Assembly (NCBI RefSeq): GCF_001704415.2
Contig: NC_030823.1
Location: 77,128,458-77,192,457, forward strand
Source of the DNA: Capra hircus
Lineage: Eukaryota; Chordata; Mammalia; Artiodactyla; Bovidae
DNA length: 64,000 nucleotides
Reading direction: 5' to 3'
Shown: piece after piece, positions 10,028 to 21,225 of the stretch
Layout: each line of letters starts with the position of its first letter
Numbering within the stretch: the stretch's first letter is position 1
Translations under genes and position numbers: made by a program
Notes under the pieces: model-generated
The model's input: the letters and a program-made list of their open reading frames with translations, nothing else
Told to the model about the DNA's origin: nothing
Database searches by the model: none

Positions 10028-12466
10028 TCAGGCAAGATCTCCTTCTCATCATAGGGGACTGGAATGCAAAAGTAAGAAGTCAAGAGATACCTGGAGAACA
10101 GGCAAGTTTGGCCTTGGAGTACAAAATGAAGCAGGGCAAAAGCTAACAGAGTTTTGCCAAGAGAACGCACTGGTCACAGCAAACACCCTCTTCCAACAAC
10201 ACAAGAGATGACTCTACACATGGACATCATCAGAGGGTCAATACCAAAATCAGATTGATTATATTCTTTGCAGCCAAAAATGGAGAAGCTTTATATGGTC
10301 AGCAAAAGCAAGACCTGGAGCTGACTGTGGCTAAGACCATGAACTTACTGCAACTTTCAGGCTTAAACTGAAGAAAGTGGGAAAATCAATAGGCCGTTAA
10401 GGTATGACCCAAATCAATTCCCTTACGATTATACAGTGGAAATGAGAAATAGAGTCACAGGACTAGATCTGATAGAGTTCCTGCAGAACTATGGACGGAG
10501 GTTTGCAACACTGTACAGGAGGCAGAGATCAAGACCATCCCCAAGAAAAAGAAATGAAGAAAAGGCAAAATGGTTGCCTGAAGAGGCCTTGCAAATAGCC
10601 GAGAAAAGAGGAGAACTGAAAGGCAAAGGAGAAAAGGAAAGATACACCCATATGATTGCAGAGTTCAAAGACTAGCAAGGAGAGATAAGAAAGCCTTCCT
10701 CAGCGATCAATGCAAAGAAATAGAGGAAAATAATAGAATGGGAAAGACTAGAGATCTCTTCAAGAAAATTAAAGATACCAAGGGAACATTTCAGGCAAAG
10801 ATGGGCTCGATAAAGGACAGAAATGGTATGGACCTAACAGAAGCAGAAGATATTAAGAAGAGGTGGCAAGAATACACAGAAGAACTGTGCAAAAAAAAAC
10901 TTCATGACCCAGATAATCACGATGGTGTGATCACCAACCTAGAGCCAGACATCCTGGAATGTGAAGTAAAGTGGGCCTTAGGAAGCATCACTACAAAGTA
11001 GTGGAGGTGATGGAATTCCAGCTGAGCTGTTCCAAATCCTAAAAGATGTTGCTGTTAAAATGTTGCACTCAATACACTAGCAAATATGGAAAACTCAGCA
11101 GCGGCCACAGGACTGGAAAAGGTCAGTTTTCATTCCAATCCCAAAGAAGGGCAATGCCAAAGAATGTTCAAACTACCACACAATTGCACTCATCTCACAT
11201 ATCAGGCAAGTAATGCTTAACATTCTCTAAGTCTAGGCTTCAACAACATGTGAACCAAGAACTCTCAGATGTTCAAGCTGGATTTAGAAAAAGCAGAGGA
11301 ACCCAGAGGTCAAATTGCCAGTATCTGTTGTGTCAGAGAAAAAGCAAGAGAATTCCAGAAAAACATTTACTTTTGCTTCATTGATTATGCTAAAGCCTCT
11401 GATTGTGTGGATCATGAAAAAAGTGTGTAAGCATCTTAAAAAGATGGGAATACCAGACCACTTGACCTGCCTCCTGCAAAGCCTGTATGCAGGTCAAGAA
11501 GCAACAGTTAGAACCCAACATGAAACAACAGACTGGCTCCAAATTGGGAAAGGAGTACATTAAGGCTGTATATTGTCACCCTGCTTAATTAACTTATATG
11601 CAGAGTACATCATGAGAAATGCTAGGCTGGATGAAGCACAAGTTGGAATCAAGATTGCAGGAAGAAATATCAATAACCTCAGATATGCAGATGACACCAC
11701 CCTTATGGCAGAAAGTGAAGAGGAAGTCGAGTCTCTTGAGGAAGGTGAAAGAGGAGAGTGAAAAAGTTGGCTTAACAGTCAACATTCAGAAAACAAAGAT
11801 CATGGCATCTGGTCCCATCAATTCATGGCAAATAGATGGGGAAAGAATGGAAACAGTGAGAGACTTTATTTTCTTGGGCTCCAAAATCACTGCAGATGGT
11901 GATTGCAGCCATGAAATTAAAAGACGCTTGCTCCTTGGAAGAAAAGCTATGACAAACCTAGACAGCATATTAAAAAGGAGAGACATTACTTTACTGACAA
12001 AGGTCTGTATAGTCAAAGATACGGTGTTTCCGGTAGTCATGTATGGATGTGAAAGTTGGACCATAAAGAACACTGAAAGCCCAAGAATTGATACGTTTGA
12101 ACTGTGGTGTTGGAGAAGACTCTTGAGAGTCCCTTGGACTGCAAGGAGATCAAACCAGTCAATCCTAAAGGAAATCAATCCTGAATATTCAGTAGAAGGA
12201 CTAATGCTGAAGCTGAAGATCCAATACTTTGGCCACCTGATGCGAAGAGCTATCTCATTAGAAAAGACCCTGATGCTGGGAAAGATTGAAGGCAGGAGGA
12301 GAAGGGGAGAACAGAGGATGAGATGGTTAGATGGCATCATTGACTCAATGGACATGAGTTTGAGCAAGCTCCGGGAGATAGTGAAGGACAGGGAGGCCTG
12401 GCCGCTGCAGTCGATGGGGTCGCAAAGAACTGGACAGGACTGAGCAACTGAACAACAACAATAGCA
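10028..12466 (+). mobile_element. BovB LINE, longest copy, damaged
   Basis: BovB is an RTE-clade LINE that encodes one protein with an AP-type endonuclease followed by a reverse transcriptase. Here the 5' part, including the endonuclease N-terminus, is missing. The coding remnant starts at the endonuclease block 'IIGDWNAK' (about 10043-10066), followed by 'NQIDYI' (about 10247-10264). The linker (MGKTRDLF...) is open at 10738-11001. The RT motifs follow: 'TFASLIMLKP' is a shifted-frame reading of motif A near 11370-11400, GKGVH then a stop replaces the Gln of the next motif at about 11561, and YADD is at 11684-11695. A frameshift near 11735 moves the C-terminal part to frame 11619-12443, open to the end. 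The copy ends in the 'ctgaacaacaacaa' tail. It has several stops and shifts, so it is inactive. Confidence 0.95.
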
Positions 12467-12845
12467 GTCATGCAAGAGAGGGGTTGCTTGCAGAGATGAG
12501 GGAGGTGCGGCCGGGAAACACCAGCACAGGCTTGGGCCTGGGCCCACCCCAATGATACACAAAGCAACATTTTTAAGCTCTTTAAAAATGGAAAATGGAA
12601 ATAAAAGAGGTTAACATTCTGCATTCCAGAGACCACCACCTGAGGCCGGATTAAAGGAACCATTGGAGCTCATCGAGAGATTACTTGAGACTAGACACAC
12701 ACTCTAATATTGTCAGCAACTCCACCCTTGAACCATTGCTATAAAGCTCACCAAATCCTCCTGAATTGTGGCAGTTTTCAGGATAGGAAGCTGCTCTGTC
12801 CCCCTTTGTTTGGCAAAGCAGTAAAGCTTTCCTTTCCTGAAAGTA
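12467..12845. other. Unassigned sequence
   Basis: No gene or repeat recognised. Confidence 0.45.
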
Positions 12846-13049
12846 TTAGTAACTCAGTCATATCCCACTCTTTATGACCCCATGGACTATATAGCCCACC
12901 AGCCTCCTCTGTCCATGAGATTCTGCAGGCAAGAATACTGGAGTGGGTTGCCACTCCCTTCTCTGGGGATCTTCCCGACCCAGGGATCAAGCCTGTGTCT
13001 CCTGCCCTGCAGGCAGACTCTTTACCATCTGAGCCACCAGGGAAGCCCA
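12846..13049 (-). mobile_element. Bov-tA SINE, antisense
   Basis: Reads 'ctcagtcatatcccactctt' to 'ctgagccaccagggaagccc'. Followed 26 bp later by a second copy in the same direction. Confidence 0.93.
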
Positions 13050-13075
13050 TTCTTTTCTGCTTTGCCCCAGAGTAG

Positions 13076-13266
13076 TGGTGGTGGTTTAGTCACTAAGTCG
13101 TGTCCAACTCCTGAGACCCCATGGACCATAGCCTGCCAGGCTCCCCTGTCAGGGGGATAGGCAAGAATACTAGAATGGTAACAGGGTCTTCCCAACCCAG
13201 GGATGGAACCTGGGTCTCCCACACTGCAGGCAGTCTCTTTACCAACCGAGACACCAGGGAAGCCCC
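13076..13266 (-). mobile_element. Bov-tA SINE, antisense (second of tandem pair)
   Basis: Runs from 'tggtttagtcactaagtcgt' to 'gagacaccagggaagcccc', with internal deletions around 13150-13190. It differs from its neighbour at many sites, so these are independent insertions and not a duplication. Confidence 0.92.
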
Positions 13267-13548
13267 AAACTCTGTATCTAAGATCAATCTGGCACTGGTA
13301 CGTTGAGGTCAGGTTTTGGCATCAGTCCCTTTTAACCTGTAAGTGTCTGGGAAGATTTGGAAATAGATACGATAGTTATGACACAAAAGAATCCCACATT
13401 ACTAATTATTTTGTGTTAAATTCAAGATAATCTGTGTTTAAGTATTTGTCCTATTTAAAAGATTTGAGAATCTGACAGTTAAACTTGTGATTTTAATTTG
13501 AATAGATAATTGAGCTTAAAGTAATGATTTTAAAGCAAAAAGAATGGA

Positions 13549-13559
13549 AAAGAATCAAA
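13549..13559. repeat. Target-site duplication, left copy (BovB)
   Basis: aaagaatcaaa, an exact match to 14838-14848, flanking the BovB insertion. Confidence 0.85.
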
Positions 13560-14837
13560 GTTCAGTTCAGTCGCTCAGTCGTGTCCGACTCTTTGTGACC
13601 CCATGAATCGCAGCACGCCAGGCCTCCCTGTCCAACACCATCACCCGGAGTTCACTCAGACTCACGTCCACCGAGTCCGTGATACCATCCAGCCATCTCA
13701 TCCTCAGTCGTCCCCTTCTCCTCCTGCCCACAATCCCTCCCAGCATCAGAGTCTTTTCCAATGAGTCAATTCTTCTCATGAGGTGGCCAAAGCACTGGAG
13801 TTTCAGCTTTAGCATCATTCCTTCCAAAAAAATCCCAGGGTTGACCTCCTTCAGAATGGACTGGTTGGATCTCCTTGCAGTCCAAGGGACTCTCAAGAGT
13901 CTTCTCCAACACCACAGTTCAAACACATCAATTCTTCGGTTCTCAGCCTTCTTCACAGTCCAACTCTCACATCCATACATGACCACAGGAAAAACCATAG
14001 CCTTGACTAGACGGACCTTAGTTGGCAAAGTAATGTCTCTGCTTTTGAATATGCTATCTAGGTTGGTCATAACTTTTCTTCCAAGGAGTAAGCATCTTTT
14101 AATTTCATGGCTGCAGTCACCATCTGCAGTGATTTGGGAGCCCCCCAAAAATAAAGTCTGACACTGTTTCTACTGTTTCCCCATCTATTTCCCATGAAGC
14201 GATGGGACCAGATGCCATGATCTTCGTTTTCTGAATGTTGAGCTTTAAGCCAACTTTTTCCACTCTCCTCTTTCACTTTCATCAAGAGGCTTTTTAGTTC
14301 CTCTTCACTTTCTGCCATAAGGGTGGTGTCATCTGCATATCTGAGGTTATTGATATTTCTCCCGGCAATCTTGATTCCAGCTTGTGCTTCTTCCAGCCCA
14401 GCGTTTCTCATGATGTACTCTGCATAGAAGTTCAACAAGCAGGGTGACAATATACAGCCTTGATGTACTCCTTTTCCTATTTGGAACCAGTCTGTTGTTC
14501 CATGTCCAGTTCTAACTGCTGCTTCCTGACCTGCATACAGATTTCTCAAGAGGCAGGTCAGGTGGTCTGGTATTCCCATCTCTTTCAGAATTTTCCACAG
14601 TTTATTGTGATCCACACAGTCAAAGGCTTTGGCATAGTCAATAAAGCAGAAATAGATGTTTTTCTGGAACTCTCTTGCTTTTTCCATGATCCCGTGGATG
14701 TTGGCAATTTGATCTCTGGTTCCTCTGCCTTTTCTAAAACCAGCTTGAACTTCAGGGAGTTCACGGTTCACATACTGCTGAAGCCTGGCTTGGAGAATTT
14801 TGAGCATTACTTTACTAGCATGTGAGATGAGTGCAAT
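13560..14837 (-). mobile_element. BovB LINE, 5'-truncated, with exact 11-bp TSD
   Basis: The 3' tail (gttcagttcag in this orientation) is at 13560 and the 5' truncation at 14837. The coding strand is -. Frame 14807-14067 holds the RT core: GFRKGRGTRDQIAN, the motif A region FIDYAKAFDCVDH, GKGVHQGCILSP and YADDTTLMAE (YADD about 14331-14342). An extra base near 14255 shifts the frame. The C-terminal part resumes in frame 14148-13567 and runs to the natural end. A single extra base and its later compensation are the main coding lesions, so the copy is fairly young. It is the second best preserved BovB in the window. Confidence 0.95.
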
Positions 14838-14848
14838 AAAGAATCAAA
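14838..14848. repeat. Target-site duplication, right copy (BovB)
   Basis: aaagaatcaaa, identical to 13549-13559. Confidence 0.85.
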
Positions 14849-14867
14849 AATATATAAATATATTGCT

Positions 14868-14968
14868 GTTGTTCAGTCACTAAGTTGTGTCTCACTCTTT
14901 GCAAAGTCATGGACTGTAGCACGCCAGCCTTCCCTATCCTTCACTATCTCCTGGAGTTTGCTCAAATA
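14868..14968 (-). mobile_element. BovB 3' tip, antisense
   Basis: About 100 bp from 'ctgttgttcagtcactaag' to 'cctggagtttgctcaaa'. It is a separate, more diverged insertion just outside the TSD of the preceding BovB. Confidence 0.85.
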
Positions 14969-16098
14969 TATACATATATATAAAGAATATACACATTAAG
15001 CACAACATTGCAAATCGACTATATTATAATAAATTGTTTTTTAAAAAAGATAAAACCAAAACTTAAAATAAAAGGGATACAGAAACTGATCAACTTTGCA
15101 AAGGGTGCCAAACCATTTTTTAACTTGATTTTCAAGTTTAACTGATCAGACTTTCGAGAACTGTTTAAGGTACTTGAGAATTATTATTACCAGAATTTTA
15201 TATTCTTCCAATTATGTGTTTTAAATGTTTAAAGAGAAAATATACTAACTTTAAAAATTATTTTTAAATATCTAAGGGAATTCTATTAACTAAATTTCTA
15301 AAGGAGATCAAACTGTTAAGGGGCTTTACTCTGTTTAAGTAGGATAACAGACACAAAGAAAAAGTGGAAGAGAATGTAAAACAGATTATCAGGCTTTGTG
15401 AGTTAAACATAAACTTCCAAGGAAAGCATTATAATTTTTTTATAATTTTTTAATAATTTTTTTATAATTAATATAAATTTAAATAACTGTAAATAGTTCT
15501 CTCTACTACAAAAGCTAACCACTGACACAACAGAACTTGTTTTGATAATTAAATTATGAAGATGTGTTATCTGTCAACCTCCCCTACAGACTGTAAGCCC
15601 CTTTGGAGACCAGAGTTTAAACCAGAAAATACCACATTGCCTGATACAATTGATACCCAGCAAATACTCACAGAAGAACTGTCCCCTGGCCTGCCCCCTG
15701 GTGTGCTCGGGCTCTGTGCTGGTCACAGGGTCTACTTCCAGAGTCTGGTACTCTCTAGGGTCATCTTTCTTCCTGCCCCCGCTGTTACCTCCACCTTGCC
15801 CGTCATTTCTACTTCCTCCCCACCCCTCAACTTCACCTCTATGCACTCATCCTCCAATCCAAACTGAGCACCACCATACAGCCCTATAAGGAACCAAAGC
15901 AAAAAGTATATACACGTGTACATATAGGTATAGTGTGTGTTAATACTCACGACGTCAGTGACAAAAGAAAAATATTCTTTGATTGTTCAGATTTCCAGAA
16001 GCACAGTCTTGTTTGCTTTTACAGAAGAAAATATTAGTTAGCCACACCTTTTTCAAGAAAAAGCATTCATGATACTATAATCCTACAGAAACAAGCAC
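14969..16098. other. Unassigned AT-rich sequence, possible L2 trace
   Basis: Long A/T runs at 15430-15485. 'cagactgtaagcccctttgg' and 'attgcctgatacaattgatacc' at about 15588-15690 weakly resemble the L2 3' end. The C-rich part at 15760-15830 has no recognisable product. Confidence 0.4.
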
Positions 16099-16219
16099 GA
16101 TTCAGTTCAGTTCAGTCACTCAGTCATGTCCGACTCTTTGCGACCCCATGAATCGCAGCATTCCAGGCCTCCCTGTCCATCACCAGCTCCTGGAGTTCAC
16201 TCAGACTCATGTCCATCGA
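16099..16219 (-). mobile_element. BovB 3' tip, antisense
   Basis: 'ttcagttcagttcagtcact' to 'actcatgtccatcgagt'. Low divergence from the family end sequence. No clean TSD. Confidence 0.9.
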
Positions 16220-16984
16220 GTAGAAAACATCAAATTATAATTCTGTTTACAACATTTGCCTCATATTAAAAATCCTATCTTTACTTTCTTATCCTTCAAA
16301 TGTGAATATTTTTAAAGCTTTCTAATAAGTTAGATCTAAAAAATCTTACGTCACAAAAACATAAGAAACGTGTGAAAAGGAAGTCCTAAGTTCACAATGC
16401 TTCATCATGAAATAACTGTCATTTTCTTTAATAAGAGATTTAAGTTGCACTCTCGTCACTTCCTGGGATTAAACACATACACGCCAAGTATTTAGTTGTT
16501 TGGAAATTTGAAAACTTTTGTACCCCAAGTGTTGACTTACTTCTGCTATCGAATAAAACTAGGCTGTATTAGGCAATATCCAAGTGGATATTATGGGTGA
16601 GTAGTATTATGGGTGAGCCGTGATAGTGTTAACTAGAAACAGATCAGCCTTCCTGCCATGAACCACTAGGACATTGGACAAAATATATGAAGCAACAGTT
16701 TTCAGATGTTGGACAACCAACAGCACAGGATTGTGATCTCTCAAAGTAAAACACACTCAACTTAAAACAATCTAGTGTACTTACAGACTGCATTCCACCC
16801 CAAGGCTGCAGAATACGTGTCCTTCTCAAGTGCAAAGGGACTATTGTCCAGGGTGGCTCACGTGCTGGGCCACAGAGCAAGCCTTTGTAAATCTGAGAAA
16901 ACTGAAATCATATCAAGCATCTTTTTCAAACACAAGGCTATAAGATTAGAAATCAGCTACAAGAAGAAACTGTAAAAAAAAAAA
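16220..16984. other. Unassigned sequence
   Basis: Two tandem copies of tattatgggtgag lie at about 16588-16616. No exon or known repeat seen. Confidence 0.45.
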
Positions 16985-17304
16985 ATCAACACATGGAGAT
17001 TAACACTGTGTTACTAAACAACAAATGGATCACTGGAGAAATCAAACAGAAAATAAAAACCTACCTGGAGACAAATGAAAACAACCATGATTCAAAACCT
17101 ATAGGATGTAGCAAAAGCAGCTCTAAGAGAGAAGTTTGTAAGCAATAGAAGCATATCTCAGAAAACAAGAAAAATCTCAAACAATCTAACCTTATACCTA
17201 AAGCAACTAGAGAAAGAAGGACAAACAAAAGCCAAATTAGTACAAGGACAGAAATCATAAAGATTCGAGCAGAAATAGATGACACAGAGACAAAGGAAAC
17301 ATGG
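16985..17304 (+). mobile_element. L1 ORF2 fragment A
   Basis: Matches the L1 ORF2 region after the endonuclease: 'caacacatggagattaacac', 'aacaacaaatggatcactgg' and 'cctaaagcaactagagaaag'. Full of stops. The sequence that should follow resumes only at about 17963, after fragment B. Confidence 0.85.
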
Positions 17305-17962
17305 AGAAAATAATTGCAAATGAAGCAACTCACAAAGGGTTAACCTCCAAATATACAAGCAGCTCGTGCAGCTCAATATCAGAAAAACCACCCAATGGAA
17401 AACGGGCAGAAGACCTGCACACAGGCGACCAACACACACACGGAAAGCTGCTCAGCACCGCCGTTATCTGAGGAATGCAAGTCAGAACTGCAGTGAGACG
17501 CCACCTCACACCGCTCAGAGTGGCCGACCTCAGAAAACACACAAACAAATTTTGGAGAGGATGTGGACTAAAGGGAACCCCTCTGCACTGCTAGTGGTGA
17601 TGTGAATAGGTTCAGCCACTATGGAAACAGTTTAGAGATTCCTTAAAAGACCAAGAATAAAACTACCATACAACCCAGCAATCCCATTCCCAGGCATATA
17701 CCCCGGGAAAACCATAATTCAAAATGACTCATGTATCCCAGTGTTCACCGCTGCACTATTTACAACAGTGAAGACAGGGGAGCAAAATAGATGCCCATCG
17801 ACAGCTGAATGGCTGAAGAAGTCATGGCACATAGAGTCAGTGGAATACTACTCACCCATAAAGAGGGTCGAATTTGAGTCTCAGCTGAACTGAGGTGGAT
17901 GAAGCTGGAGCCTGCTATACAGAGCGAAGCAAGTGAGAAAGAGAAAAACAAATACCATACAT
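17305..17962 (+). mobile_element. L1 3' ORF2 fragment B, out of order
   Basis: The end of ORF2 and early 3' region ('caaatgaagcaactcacaaa', 'tggaaacagtttagagattc', 'cccagcaatcccattcccag') lie between ORF2 parts that precede them in an intact L1. This is either a separate younger L1 inserted in the older one, or a rearrangement. Confidence 0.8.
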
Positions 17963-20705
17963 TAAGGTGAATTTCATCAAACATTTAGAGAAGAATTAAC
18001 ACCTATTCTTCTGAAACAATTCCAAAAATTGCAGAGGAAGGAACACTCTCAAATTCATTCTGTTAATATGAGGCCACCATCACCCTGACACCAAAACTAG
18101 ACAAAGATATCACGAAAAAGAGAAAACTGTAGGCCAGTGCCACTGATGGGTGTAAATGCAAAAATCCTCCAGAGAACACTAGCAAACCGAATCCAACAAT
18201 ACATAAAATGACCATAAACCATGAGCCAGTGGGCTTTATCCCAGGGATGCAAGGATCTCTCAGTATCTGCCGATTCATCAGTGTGATACAGCGCAAGCAA
18301 ACGGAGAACAGAAATCACATGATCATCTCAACAGCTGCAGAAAAAGCTTTTGACAAAATTCACCCATTTATGACAAAAAAAGCCTCCCCAGAAAATGGGC
18401 ATAAAAGGAATCTACCTCAGCATAATAAAGGCCATATATGACAAGCTCACAGCCACCATCAGACTCAATAGTGAAAAGCTGAAGGCATTTCCTCTGGGAC
18501 CAGGAACAAGAGAAGGCTATCCACTTTCACCACTTTTATCCAACATGCTTTTGGAAGCCCTAGCCACTGCAATCAGAGAATGAAAAGAAATAAAAGGAAT
18601 CCAGATCGGAAAAGAAGTAAAACCGTCACTGTTTGCAGATGACATAACAGTTTGCAAAGAAAACCCTAAAGACGCTACCAGAAATAAAGGCGGTGACGTT
18701 GCAAGACACTAACTTCTATATAGACATTTGTTGCATTCTTATACAGCAACAAAAAACTATCAGAAAGAGAGGTTAATGAAACAACCCCACTTACCATCAC
18801 ATTAAAAGGAATAAAATACCTAGGAATAAACCTACCCAAAGAAGCAAAAGATCCGTACTTCAGAAACTGTAAGACGCTAATGAAAGAAATCAAACATGTC
18901 ACAAATAGATGCAAAGACATACTATGTTCTTGAACTGGAAGAATCAATATTGTCAAAAGCACTATACCACCTAAAGCAACCTGCAGATCCAACGCCATTC
19001 CTATCGATTTACCAAAGGTGTTTTTCACGGAATTAAAATGATACTTCATAAATAATTTTAAAATTTGTCTGAAAACACAAAAGACCCCAAATAGACAAAG
19101 CCATCTTGAGAAAGAAAAACGGAGCTGGATGAATCAGGCTTCCTGACTTCAAGACGCTTTGATTACAAAGATACAGCATTCAAGATGGTCTGGTACTGCC
19201 ACAAGGACAGAAATATAGAGACCGATGGGACAGGAAAGAGAGCCCAGAATTAGGCCCGCGAGCCCATGGCCACCTAACCTATGAAAGAGGCAAGAATACG
19301 CAGGGGAGAAGAGACAGTCTCCTCAGGAAGCGGTGCTGGGGAAATGAAGAGCTGCAAGTGAAAGAATGAAATTAGAGCGCTCTCTGCCACTACATGCAAA
19401 ATAAACTCAAAGCGGACTGGAGACCCAAACGTAAGACTGTATACTATGGAACTCCTGGAGGAAAAAACAGAACGCTCTTTGACATAAATCACAGCAATAG
19501 CTTTTTGGATCCATCTCTTAGATTAATGGAAATAAAAACAAAAATAAACTATTGGGACCAAATTAAACTGAAAAGCTTTTGCCCAGGAAAGGAAATCATA
19601 ACTGAAACAAAGAGGCAGCTCACAGAATGGGAGAAAATAATCACAAACAAAGCAACTGACGAGCAGTCAATCGCCAAAATATGCAAACAGCTCCTGCAGC
19701 TGCAGATCAGAAAGCCAGACAGCCCAGTCAAAGAACTGGGCACAAGACCTAAGCGGGCATTTCTCCAGAGAACACACACAGATGACCGAAAAGTACATGA
19801 AAAAATGCTCAACGTAATTAGAGAAATGCAAATCAAAACTACAATGAGGTTTGTAGTTTCTCACACCAGCCAGAACGGCCATCGTCAAAAATTCTACAAA
19901 TAGTAAGTGCTAGAGAGGGTGGAGAGAAAACGGAATGGTCCTACACTGTTTGTGGGAATGTAAATCAGTACATCCACTAGGGAGAACAGTATGGAGGTTC
20001 CTTTAAAAAGTACGAATAGAACTCCTGTTATGACCCCGCATCCCAGTCCTGGGCATAGATCTGGAGAAAACCATAATTTTAAAAGACACATGCACTCCAA
20101 GGATCATGGTAGCACTATGTACAAAAGCCGAAACATGGAAGCAACCTAAATGTCCATCAGCACGCGAACAAAGATGTGGTATGCGTATAATGCAGAATAT
20201 TACTCAGCCATACAACAGGAGGAAACAAGGCCAGCTGCAGTGACACAGAGGGGCCCAAAGACTGCTATACCAAGTGAGGCAAGTCAGAGAGAAACAAATA
20301 TCATGTGATATCACTTCTTTGTGGAATCTAAAAGAATTATAAAAATGAACTAATTCACAAAACAGAAACAGACTTCCAAACTTCAAAAACAAATTTACAG
20401 TTACCAAAGGGGAAAAGTGGAAGAGGAGGGATAAATTAGGAGTTTGGGATTAACATATACACACTACTATATATAAAATATTATATACATCTATTATGCG
20501 AAATAGATAAATCAGCAAGGGCCTACTGTATAGCACAGGGAACTCTATTCAATATTCTGTAATAATTTATACGGGAAAAGAATCTGAACATGGAAAGTAT
20601 ATATATATATATATGCACAACTGAATCACTTTGCTGTGTATCTGAAACTAACACAACACTAAATCAACTAACTTCAGTAAACAGTTAAAAAATTATTAAA
20701 ACATA
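17963..20705 (+). mobile_element. L1 ORF2 (RT to end) plus 3' UTR, fragment C
   Basis: Runs from 'atttcatcaaacatttagag' through the RT region, with the catalytic FADD codons at 18632-18643, to the ORF2 C-terminus and the L1 3' UTR. It ends at about 20705 after a (TA)n tract (about 20600-20616) and the '...taacacaacactaaatcaac' terminus. Frameshifts and stops are frequent, so it is an old, dead copy. The longest frame that survives is 19394-19903. Confidence 0.88.
19394..19903 (+). pseudogene. L1 ORF2 C-terminal remnant, 169 codons
   Basis: An open frame covering the C-terminal part of L1 ORF2, after the reverse-transcriptase domain. Recognisable family blocks are KTVYYGTPGGKN, SNSFLDPSLRLMEIKTKINYW and NVIREMQIKTTM. 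The upstream RT part in the same element is broken, so no full protein can be made. Confidence 0.8.
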
Positions 20706-20929
20706 AAATTCCACATCTGAAAAAAAACAACTGATAGGGAAAATGGTAAAACAGAAACAGAGGAAGTTTAGAGAAAATAATAGTTACGATGCACAATGAA
20801 GTGGGTGGGCATCTGGGGAAGGCAGTGGGGCTTCTAAATAGCTACTGACAGACACATATCTGAAACAGGTTTCCCAGGGGAAAAACAAACTAAAACTAAA
20901 CTGAAACAGAAAAAGTAAATTCAATTGAA

Positions 20930-21225
20930 GTGTATTTAAATTTGAGTAACGTAATCACACTTAAAATAATTCCTATGACTGCATTTATATTAAATTGTAG
21001 AACAGGTAATCCATGATGCAAGGAATCGCAGAGGTGGTTGCCTGGAGGAACAGGGGTGGGAGTGGAGAGTGGAGGGAACTTTCCCAAGAGATGAAAATGT
21101 TTTGAATCTTGACAGAGGATGTGGATTACACAGGTGTCTGCATTTGGTAAAATCACTGAACTGTAACATTGCATTTCAACTGTGTGTAAATTATACCTCA
21201 AGTTTTTCAAGTAAGAGGACAAATT
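20930..21225 (+). mobile_element. Older L1 (L1M-type) 3' end
   Basis: 'gaggtggttgcctggaggaa', 'agatgaaaatgttttgaatc' and 'actgaactgtaacattgcat' ... 'attatacctcaag' follow the 3' UTR of old mammalian L1s. Distinct from the ruminant-type L1 that precedes it. Confidence 0.65.

Noticed and set aside
11786..12562. 258-codon - strand frame as a host gene
   Set aside because: It is exactly antisense to the BovB RT C-terminus and recurs at every BovB copy, so it is a shadow frame. Kept only as a low-interest pattern.
12846..13266. Two same-strand SINEs as a tandem array or CRISPR-like repeat
   Set aside because: The copies differ at many sites and are ordinary independent Bov-tA insertions. No spacer/repeat periodicity.
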